Source: Rufibacter ruber
GTDB lineage: Bacteria; Bacteroidota; Bacteroidia; Cytophagales; Hymenobacteraceae
Direction: 5' to 3'
Length of the DNA: 50,115 nt
NCBI RefSeq assembly: GCF_001647275.1
Contig: NZ_LRMM01000033.1
Location: forward strand, 1-50,115
Made by a program: the position numbers and the translations under genes. Of the stretch, positions 43,547 to 50,115 are shown piece by piece. How positions within the stretch are numbered: the first letter of the stretch is position 1; every line of letters starts with the position of its first letter. The notes beneath the pieces were generated by a model. That model worked only from the letters and a program-made list of their open reading frames with translations. It was not told the DNA's origin and made no database searches.

Positions 43547-44739
43547 TTACTTCTGCCCTACGGCGCTGGCCATCATTTGGGCTTTGGTCATTTTAGGGTT
43601 TACACAGAACGCAGCCTTCTTGCCCGAAGTCAAGGCCACGTTGCCGTTTTCGCTTTTACCGGGTTGGGTGTTTGCCTGTTCCCCGGGTCCCGGACCGTCT
43701 TTCACGCACCGGAAACCCAGATTGTCTGAGGCGCTGGTGACTTCGCCTTTGCCGCGGCTGCCCGCTTTGTAGCGAATGCAGTATTGGTCACTGCACAGGA
43801 ACGAGCCGCCGCGCTGCACGCGCTTCACAATGCCAGGTTCTTCGGGGTCATAGCTGGCTTCTGGGCCTTTGGGGTTCTTCTTGGGGCTTTGGGCGTAGTA
43901 GTTAGGCGTGTAGAAATCGCTGGTCCATTCCCAGACGTTGCCGTCCATGTCATACAACCCAAACGCGTTGGGTGGGAACGATTTCACCGGCGCGGCCGAA
44001 GCAAAACCGTCTTCCTTGGCGTTCTGGTTTGGGAAGTTGCCCTGGTAAATGTTGGCTACCCATTTGCCGCCTGGTTTCAACTCATTGCCCCAATAATAGG
44101 TAGTGCCTTCCTTTCCGCCGCGGGCGGCGTACTCCCACTCGGCCTCGGTGGGCAGACGCTTGCCGGCCCATTTGGCGTAGGCGGCGGCGTCTTCATAGCT
44201 GATGTGCACGGCGGGTTTATTGGGCTGACCTTCAATGGTACTGTTAGGTCCTTTCGGATTTTTCCAGCTGCCCCGGCCACGTACTTCCACCACTGCATGG
44301 GATTGTCCAGCGGCACCGCCGAGGCGGGCGGCGTAAACACACCAGACCCGGCCACTACGTATTCGGCGGGCACGCCGGGGAAATCTGCGGGGTTGGGCTG
44401 GCGCTCGGCAATAGTTTTATAGCCGGTGGCTTTCACAAAGGCGGCAAACTCAGCGTTGGTGACTTCGTGCTCGTCCATCCAGAAACCGTCCAGCTCCACC
44501 TCGTGCACGGGCTGGGCATCGGCGAACGCCGGGTCTTCTGACCCCATCTTGAACTTGCCACCCGGAATATAAACCATTTTCGCCTCTACAGTGTCAGTCT
44601 GCACAACATCTTCGGGGTCTGCTGTGGCCGCCGGGGCGGCGGCTTGGGTACTCTCTTCTTTCTTCGCCTCCTGGCACTGGGTGAACCCAACTAGTAGGGC
44701 TGCACTTAGGCCAAAGGTCACTACTTTACTCAACTGCAT
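43547..44739 (-). pseudogene. FGE-like sulfatase-maturing lipoprotein, frameshifted
   Basis: A single missing base near 44270 splits the frame. Restoring one base gives about 397 residues. The first part has a probable lipoprotein signal (Cys22, with Gln before it, so not canonical) and AKMVYIPGGKFKMGSEDP and DEHEVTNAEFAAFVKATGY. It should then run from QWWKYVAGA into SWKNPKGPNSTIEG. The second part has HISYEDAAAYAKWAGKRLP, TEAEWEYAARGG, NVWEWTSDF and GGSFLCSDQYC, with two Cys five apart as in the copper-binding active site of aerobic FGE, and ends SASDNLGFRCV plus an extra tail of about 50 residues. FGE turns the sulfatase Cys into formylglycine. If the frameshift is real the active site is lost; a sequencing error is as likely. 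It follows the barrel protein gene by 32 bp. Confidence 0.85.
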
Positions 44740-44771
44740 ACTCTAAATTTACTTATTTCTATTGGAAATGC

Positions 44772-47222
44772 CTAGAATTCCTTCTCCCCGAACTCACTTT
44801 CAGTGAACTTGGCTTTCTTGCCTAGTTTGTTGAGGTTGAAACTCAGGTTCACCAGAATCATGTCTACCTCATAAATGTAATTGGTGGTGGTGTAGAAATC
44901 ACGCCCCCAGGTGGAGATGCGCTGTTCTGCGGTGTTGAGCAAGCCTAAATCCATGTTCTGCCATTGCAGCGTGGCCGCCAACTTTCCGTTTAAGAACGTT
45001 TTGCGCAAGGCCAGGCTGGGCGTGTAGTAGCGGGAGTCTTCGCCCTGGGCCGTGGCCCGGTCAGAGATATAGTTCAAACTCCACTGCAGGCTGGTGTTTT
45101 TAGACAGCTGGAAATTGGTGTTGGCGTTGAGGGTGTAGACCAGGCTGGAGTTGTTCACGGCCACGGTGTTGTCAAACAGCGCGCCTTTGATTTGGTAATC
45201 ATACACGTTGCCGCCCACATACAGTTTCCACCAGTGCACTGGTTTCAGGTCAAGTCCCACTTCTACCCCTAAACGTCTGGCCCGACCTGCATTGGTGTAA
45301 ATGCGCCCCAGAATGGTATCTGCGTACACGTTGTTCACGCGGTTAATCACGTTCATAATGTCTTGGTGGTACGCGGTGGCAAACACAGAACCAATCTTGA
45401 AATTCTTGATCACGCCTATTTCAGACAGGTTCACAAACTCGGGCAGCAACTCGGGGTCGCCTTGCTCCAGGGTCTCAGAGTGCTCACGCTCCGGCAACGG
45501 ATTCAGCTCAAAACTACTGCTGCGCTGCACGCGGCGGCTGTACCCGGCTTTCAGTTTCCAGCTGTCATTGAAGGTGTACTGCACATTCAGTGACGGGAAG
45601 AAGTTGCTCAGGTTCAGTTCGTGGTTTTCGCCGCGTATCTTGAAATCACGCTCGGCGTGTTCATAGCGCAACCCGCCCACGTAGTCCAGCTTTCCGGCAT
45701 TGCCGGAATATTGGCTGTACACCGAGTGAATCACATTGGTCAGGTTCACATTGCCGCTGAACTCCGGGAAGAACGTAAACACCGTTTCCCCGGCGTTCTT
45801 CTGCTTGTACACAAACTCCCCATCGTCATTATGGTGCCTGAACTGATAGCCGCTCTCCAGTTTGCCCGCCCCTACTTTGGTGGCGAAATCGGCGCGCAGG
45901 CGCAGACCGTCCAGCGGGCGCTCGTTGGTGTTTTCTGTATACTGCAGCGTGTCAAACACCTCCTGGCTGCGTACATTCAGGTTTTTGGTGTAGCCAGAGA
46001 GTTTGTCTTTCTCTACCAACCCAGACAAAGAAAGCGAGGTATTGGGCGTGAATTTGTGCGTATAGTCCAGGTTGGCGATGAAGAACTTGCCCTGCTTTTT
46101 CACCAGGTTGTGGTTGAAATACTGGCTTCGCCCGATGACCTCGCCGGTAGACACATTGCGCGTAGTGTTGTTGTAGTTGATGTCTGCAAGGCGGTACTCC
46201 GTGCGGTTGCCGTAGTAGAAGCCGGTCTGGAACGCGTTTTTGGCGTCTGGGGTAAAGCCCACGGTGGCGCGCACCGTGCGGTTGAACTTGTCAAAACTGC
46301 GCTCGCCCTCAGACGGGAAACGGGTGGTACGGTTGCCAATAGTGGTGCTCACGTCACCGGAGCGCCAGCCGGTGTTGTCATTGCGCAGGTAACTGGCCCC
46401 CAAAGACACGTCCCATTTGTTTTTCTTGAAGCTGAACGTAGCGTCTGCGCCGTAGCGTTTGGCAGTCTCAGCGTTGTTGTAGTCTTCAATGCTGGGCAAG
46501 CCGCCCTGCACGCTGGCCGTGACAGAGTAGCCGTCTGTAGCACCTTGTTTGGTGGTAATGTTGATGATGCCGGCCTTGCCGTCCGGGTCATATTTCGCCG
46601 AGGGCGCGGTAATGACCTCTACGTTTTCAATGGCATTGGCCGGAATCTGGCTCAGCACCGAGGCCGCGTCTGCCTGCACCGGTTTGCCGTTCAGAAACAC
46701 CGTGAAGCCCGTAGAACCCCGCATGCTGATTTCGCCCTGCGCGTTCACCGACACCGAAGGCACGTTTTTGAGCACGTCTACCCCCGTCCCGCCGGTGGCG
46801 TTCTGGAATTGGGCGGCGTTGAACACCTGCTTGTCAATTTGGTGGTACACGGTGGCGCGCTCGCCGGTCACGGTCACTTCCTGCAGCAACTTCGCGCTGG
46901 GCGCGAGAGTGATGGTGCCTAAATTCAGGTTTTGGTTGCGCGCCAAGTTTAGGTTTTCGCTTTTGTTGGCTTCAAATCCCAGAAATTGCACCTGTACATG
47001 GTAGGTACCTTCTTTGAGTTTAGAGAGCGTGAAATTCCCTTGTTCATCGGTCATGGCACCGGTTACTACTTTGCCGTCTTGGGCATTCTGCAGCGTGACC
47101 GTGGCAAACCCGATGGGCTGGTTGTCCAGTTTGCTCACCGCCTTGCCAGAAATGGAACCGGACTGGGCAACGGCCTGCAAAACAGAGAACAGCGAAAGGA
47201 AAAGGATAGATAGGTTTTTCAC
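44772..47222 (-). CDS. TonB-dependent outer-membrane barrel protein
   Basis: 816 residues starting at a GTG (47222); no ATG is in frame just upstream, and the signal peptide (MKNLSILFLSLFSVLQAVAQ) is complete. A CarboxypepD_reg-like domain follows (about 22-105: ISGKAVSKLDNQPIGFATVT), then a plug domain (about 115-225: GVDVLKNVPSVSVNAQGEIS, VEVITAPSAKYDPDGKAGIINI) and an OMP_b-brl_3-type barrel. This family lacks a SusD partner and often carries metals, siderophores or peptides. The FGE-like gene lies 32 bp downstream, so the two are probably cotranscribed. Aerobic FGE needs copper, so a role in copper supply is conceivable but unsupported by any motif. Confidence 0.9.
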   Translation of the reverse strand: MKNLSILFLSLFSVLQAVAQSGSISGKAVSKLDNQPIGFATVTLQNAQDGKVVTGAMTDEQGNFTLSKLKEGTYHVQVQFLGFEANKSENLNLARNQNLNLGTITLAPSAKLLQEVTVTGERATVYHQIDKQVFNAAQFQNATGGTGVDVLKNVPSVSVNAQGEISMRGSTGFTVFLNGKPVQADAASVLSQIPANAIENVEVITAPSAKYDPDGKAGIINITTKQGATDGYSVTASVQGGLPSIEDYNNAETAKRYGADATFSFKKNKWDVSLGASYLRNDNTGWRSGDVSTTIGNRTTRFPSEGERSFDKFNRTVRATVGFTPDAKNAFQTGFYYGNRTEYRLADINYNNTTRNVSTGEVIGRSQYFNHNLVKKQGKFFIANLDYTHKFTPNTSLSLSGLVEKDKLSGYTKNLNVRSQEVFDTLQYTENTNERPLDGLRLRADFATKVGAGKLESGYQFRHHNDDGEFVYKQKNAGETVFTFFPEFSGNVNLTNVIHSVYSQYSGNAGKLDYVGGLRYEHAERDFKIRGENHELNLSNFFPSLNVQYTFNDSWKLKAGYSRRVQRSSSFELNPLPEREHSETLEQGDPELLPEFVNLSEIGVIKNFKIGSVFATAYHQDIMNVINRVNNVYADTILGRIYTNAGRARRLGVEVGLDLKPVHWWKLYVGGNVYDYQIKGALFDNTVAVNNSSLVYTLNANTNFQLSKNTSLQWSLNYISDRATAQGEDSRYYTPSLALRKTFLNGKLAATLQWQNMDLGLLNTAEQRISTWGRDFYTTTNYIYEVDMILVNLSFNLNKLGKKAKFTESEFGEKEF

Positions 47223-47334
47223 GGAATGGGATTGTACTTGCGGTGGGTTAGATGCCGCTGGGGGTAAATAGTTTAATTTGTATGTAGGTTTCGGGGAAAT
47301 TTCCCTACCCGCCTGCGGCGGATAAGGGGAAAGG

Positions 47335-47373
47335 CATTTCGTGGCTATTTTCAGGAAAATAGGTCAAAAATGG
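47335..47373. repeat. Intergenic palindrome, copy 21
   Basis: CATTTCGTGGCTATTTTC and GAAAATAGGTCAAAAATG. Core pairs well (CTATTTTC/GAAAATAG, a further paired change from CTGTTTTC/GAAAACAG); the outer part is decayed. Confidence 0.7.
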
Positions 47374-47456
47374 GGGCTCTCTCCAGCCATCTCCTGCATC
47401 GGCCAGAGGTCGAAGGGTTGTGTACCTGAAGATACCTTTTGCTCTCCCTAGAGAAC

Positions 47457-47500
47457 TTCCTGTTTTCGGGCTATTTTGGCCAAAACAGCCGAAAACGGAA
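47457..47500. repeat. Intergenic palindrome, copy 22
   Basis: TTCCTGTTTTCGGGCTA and CAGCCGAAAACGGAA around TTTTGGCCAAAA. It ends 4 bp from the GH43 stop codon (47505), the closest of all copies. Confidence 0.88.
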
Positions 47501-47504
47501 AAGG

Positions 47505-48553
47505 TTACTCCTGCACTTTCAGGAAATGGAACGTCTTGGCGTCAACGGTAAGTAAGTCTGGCCCGCCGTTGGGGTTCTTGGCAAATTTCATTTTCACCAC
47601 GCCGGTCTTGCGCGGATTGATGGCCGTTTCTGAGGGGTGCGTGTGCATGACGTAGTACATGTCGCCTTTCTTGTCTTTCACCACATCACCGTGGCCGGTG
47701 CCGTTGTGGCCAATATTAGCCTTGCTGATGATGGGGTTGCCCTCAAATTTCTCCCAGGGCCCGTACGGACTTTTGCTGGTGGCGTAGCCCACGGCGTACG
47801 TAGGCCACTTGAAATGATTGGCGCTGTAAATGAAGTAATACGTGCCTTTGTGCTTGAGAACGGTGGGACCTTCGGTCACAGACCAGGCGTCTTTATGGGT
47901 GTTTTCCCAGGGTTGGGTGGCTCAATGCACATTTTTAGGGTCTTCATCTTTATGGTCTTGAGGTCATCGTTCATTTCGGCTACATACATACGGTTGCCAC
48001 CATCTGCCACGCGCACATGGTAGAGGTATTTCTTGCCGTCATCGTCTACAAACAAAAAAGGGTCAATCTGCCGCACCGGGGCTTCAATGGCTTTTTTCTC
48101 TGGGTTGATGAACGGCCCCAGCGGGCTGTCGCTCGTAGCCAGGGCTATGCCTTCATCGGCTACGTAAGCCATGTAAAACTGATTGTTGTACCGGAACACC
48201 TGCGGCGCCCAGAACTTTGAATTCCCGAACCCGTCGCCTTTCTTGAACGCAAACCCATCGCGGTTGCCCACCGGTCCCTGCCAGGCTTTGAGGTCTTTGG
48301 AGGTGTACACCTTGAACCCGTTGGGATTACCCGTGCCGTACAGGTAATACGTGCCGTCATGGAAGAAAATGGTAGGGTCGGCCAGCGGAATGTCTTTGCC
48401 CGTTGCGGCTGCCGCCGAGGCAGAAGTAGAAGGTGCCGCCGCCGATGCTGTTGCATTTTCAGAGGGTTTGCAACCGGCCACTGCGCCAGAAAACAAGGCC
48501 AGGCAGAGCGAGGTTTTGGCAAGGGTAAAGACGCGGGTACTGGATAATTTCAT
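47505..48553 (-). pseudogene. GH43 family glycosidase lipoprotein, frameshifted
   Basis: One missing base near 47920 splits the gene; restoring it gives about 349 residues. Lipobox AVAGC (Cys27). Upstream part: PLADPTIFFHDGTYYLYG (catalytic base Asp), FWAPQVFRYNNQFYMAYVA, RQIDPFLFVDDDGKKYLY. The reading then passes from KMCIE into PPNPG and stops. In the next frame ATQPWENTHKDAW and VTEGPTVLKHKGTYYFIYSAN continue the domain with the general acid Glu, and the protein ends FHFLKVQE. IEATQPWE is the expected GH43 sequence, so a lost base in a GAGGCC context is likely. Probable alpha-L-arabinosidase or beta-xylosidase/galactosidase activity if intact. As read, base and acid are on separate fragments. 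Confidence 0.87.
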
Positions 48554-48578
48554 TGGGTGAAAGGGGTTAGTTTAGTAG

Positions 48579-48622
48579 TTCCGTTTTCGGCCTGTTTTAG
48601 CCAAAACAGCCCGAAAACGGAA
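48579..48622. repeat. Intergenic palindrome, copy 23
   Basis: TTCCGTTTTCGGCCTG and CAGCCCGAAAACGGAA around TTTTAGCCAAAA. Outer pair CCG/CGG, with one inner mismatch. It ends 9 bp from the sulfatase 6 stop codon. Confidence 0.92.
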
Positions 48623-48631
48623 ATGGAAAGA

Positions 48632-50056
48632 TTAGTTGTGCCGGGCGAATTCTTTGTCAAAGTCAGCACCGGTGTCACCTTGCTGTTGCATCCACTGCCG
48701 GAGGGCGGCGGTCATGGTGTTCACCTTTTCGGCGTGCGCCGGGTCTTTGGCCAGGTTTTTCAGTTCTGCCGGGTCTTGCTGGGTGTCATAGAATTCTACC
48801 GCCGGGCGGTGCACAATGCGGTCAGTGAGCACCTTGGCGGCGGGGTTTTGCTTGGCGACTTCTTGCCACGTGCGCCAGGTGGGGTTGGCGGCACCGGGGT
48901 TCATCATGTATTTGATGTGGTAGTTGGCCTCGGGCGTGAGGTTGAGAATGAGTTTGTAACGCCCGTCAGTAATGGCCCTGATGGGGTAAGCCGGCCCTTC
49001 GGGAATGTTGTTGTGAATCCCGTAGGCGTACTGGCGGTGCTTTTGAGATTTGCCGTCAATCACAGGCAGAAAACTGGTGCCGTCCAGGCCGGGAACGGGT
49101 TGACCGCCGGCCAAGGCGACCAGCGTAGGCGTAATGTCTTCATACTGCGTCACCGCGTTGGTTTTGGTGTTGGGTTTCACGTGGCCGGGGTGCCGCACAA
49201 TCATGGCACTTTTCACGCCGTGGTCCCAGAGATTCCATTTGCCGCCGGGGAACTGCGGCCCCTGTTCGCCCAGAAAGATAACCATGGTGTTTTTGTCCTG
49301 CCCGATTTCCTTCAACATCTTCATCACGTCGCCCACCTCGTTGTCCAACTGCCGCACCTCGGCCAAGTAGCGGGCAAAATGTTGGCGGGTTTGTTTGGTG
49401 TCTACCCAATGCGCGGGAAGCACCAGTTTCTCGGGGTCAAACTCGTTGGGGTCACCCACGGTCCAGGGCGCGTGCGGATTGGTGCTCATCACGAACAGAC
49501 AGAACGGCTTCTTGCTCCCGGTCACGAAGTTCCGGATGCCGTCCACGGTATAATCGGCGGTTTTGGCCACGCAGTTTTTCTCAAAGCCGTCAATGATTTC
49601 AAACGGAAACACGGTGGCCGGTTTGGTGCTGTGGTCTTTGCCCGTGAGGCCCACGCGGTAGCCGGCACTGCCTAAATAATGCCCCACGCTTTTCAGGTTT
49701 TCATGCACGCCTTTGTGGTTCTGGTACGAGCCGTGTTTGGCCGGGTACAGCCCCGTGAACAGACTCGCCCTGATGGGCACGCACATGGCTTCAGAGGCGT
49801 ACATGTTGTTGAACTGCATGCCTTCTTTGGCCAACGCGTCTATGTGGTGCGTGGTCAGGTTTTTACCGCCGTAACAGCTCAACTCACTGCTGGCCAAATC
49901 ATCTGCCATGATGATGACAATATTCGGCTGCGCCGATGGTTTGGCGGCGTTGGCTTGTTCGGTTTTGGTAGTCTGGCAACCGGCATTCACCAGTACCAGC
50001 AAGGCTAGCAAAACTGCGGCTGGTTTCCTTCTCACTCTCTCACGTATCATGCTCAT
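48632..50056 (-). CDS. Cys-type sulfatase 6, lipoprotein (CVPIR)
   Basis: 474 residues (or 472 from the ATG at 50050). Lipobox LVNAGC (Cys27). Metal block IVIIMADDLASSELSCYGG; signature SEAMCVPIRASLFTGLYPAKHGSYQNH with Cys92. Ile precedes Arg in the motif, where FGE targets normally have a small residue. The HGSYQNH and MSTNPHAPW blocks place it in the N-sulfoglucosamine sulfohydrolase-like branch (as sulfatase 3) rather than with sulfatases 1, 2, 4 and 5. FLGEQGPQFPGGKWNLWDHG replaces the usual SDNG block. Membrane-anchored. Substrate unknown. Confidence 0.94.
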   Translation of the reverse strand: MSMIRERVRRKPAAVLLALLVLVNAGCQTTKTEQANAAKPSAQPNIVIIMADDLASSELSCYGGKNLTTHHIDALAKEGMQFNNMYASEAMCVPIRASLFTGLYPAKHGSYQNHKGVHENLKSVGHYLGSAGYRVGLTGKDHSTKPATVFPFEIIDGFEKNCVAKTADYTVDGIRNFVTGSKKPFCLFVMSTNPHAPWTVGDPNEFDPEKLVLPAHWVDTKQTRQHFARYLAEVRQLDNEVGDVMKMLKEIGQDKNTMVIFLGEQGPQFPGGKWNLWDHGVKSAMIVRHPGHVKPNTKTNAVTQYEDITPTLVALAGGQPVPGLDGTSFLPVIDGKSQKHRQYAYGIHNNIPEGPAYPIRAITDGRYKLILNLTPEANYHIKYMMNPGAANPTWRTWQEVAKQNPAAKVLTDRIVHRPAVEFYDTQQDPAELKNLAKDPAHAEKVNTMTAALRQWMQQQGDTGADFDKEFARHN

Positions 50057-50115
50057 TTTCTTGTCTGTCCTGTTTTCTGTTTCTGTGCATGTCGAACAGC
50101 GTACGTGAATGTGGA

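Noticed and set aside
44260..44285. Programmed frameshift in the FGE-like gene
   Set aside because: A -1 shift would be needed, but there is no slippery heptamer at the site. The same holds for the GH43 gene at 47920.
45621..46922. 433-codon plus-strand open frame
   Set aside because: Shadow of the barrel protein gene on the other strand, caused by high GC at third positions.
2..48622. Palindromes as a CRISPR array
   Set aside because: Copies are kilobases apart with genes between them and no regular spacers.

Overview
The window is a large polysaccharide utilisation locus (PUL) of a Bacteroidota bacterium. The evidence is two SusC/SusD pairs in tandem, two hybrid two-component sensors (HTCS), many lipoproteins with Bacteroidota-style lipoboxes, and promoters with the TAnnTTTG -7 box. 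The aerobic, repeat-rich style looks like Cytophagales (Hymenobacteraceae such as Rufibacter or Pontibacter), but that placement is an inference. Apart from one HTCS (4939-9024), every gene is on the minus strand. I saw no tRNA, rRNA, CRISPR array or intact transposase.

Layout. 151-4434: an SGNH acetylesterase, a GH43 lipoprotein and a sulfatase, divergent from HTCS1. 9384-13013: a MORN/TonB-C protein, a GH51-like arabinofuranosidase and an alpha/beta esterase. 13538-20176: a GH2 enzyme directly behind HTCS2. 20476-27464: an exported sugar isomerase-like lipoprotein and three sulfatases. 27581-38448: a tight operon susC-susD-susC-susD-DUF1735-like lipoprotein. 38984-42905: a fifth sulfatase and a second GH2. 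43547-47222: a barrel outer-membrane protein and a formylglycine-generating enzyme (FGE)-like lipoprotein, the latter interrupted by a frameshift. 47505-50056: a second GH43, also frameshifted, and a sixth sulfatase.

How it fits together. Six Cys-type sulfatases with CxPxR motifs, GH2, GH43 and GH51-like enzymes and two esterases point to a sulfated and perhaps acetylated glycan containing arabinose and galactose or related sugars. The FGE-like protein would mature the sulfatases. SusC/D proteins would import fragments, and the HTCS proteins would sense them. The substrate is inferred and was not read from the sequence.

Three signals stand out beyond the genes. (1) A family of at least 23 imperfect palindromes of about 40-48 bp lies in almost every intergenic gap, usually just after a stop codon. 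The arms differ between copies but keep pairing with each other. (2) The GH2 gene at 15988 and the first susC at 38448 share one promoter layout: two GAGACAAAA-like boxes 22 bp apart, then exactly 17 bp, then a TAnnTTTG box. This is a candidate HTCS operator. (3) Two single-base frameshifts lie within 4 kb of each other, one of them in the FGE-like gene. REP-like hairpin arrays and a MITE-like element fill several of the longer gaps.
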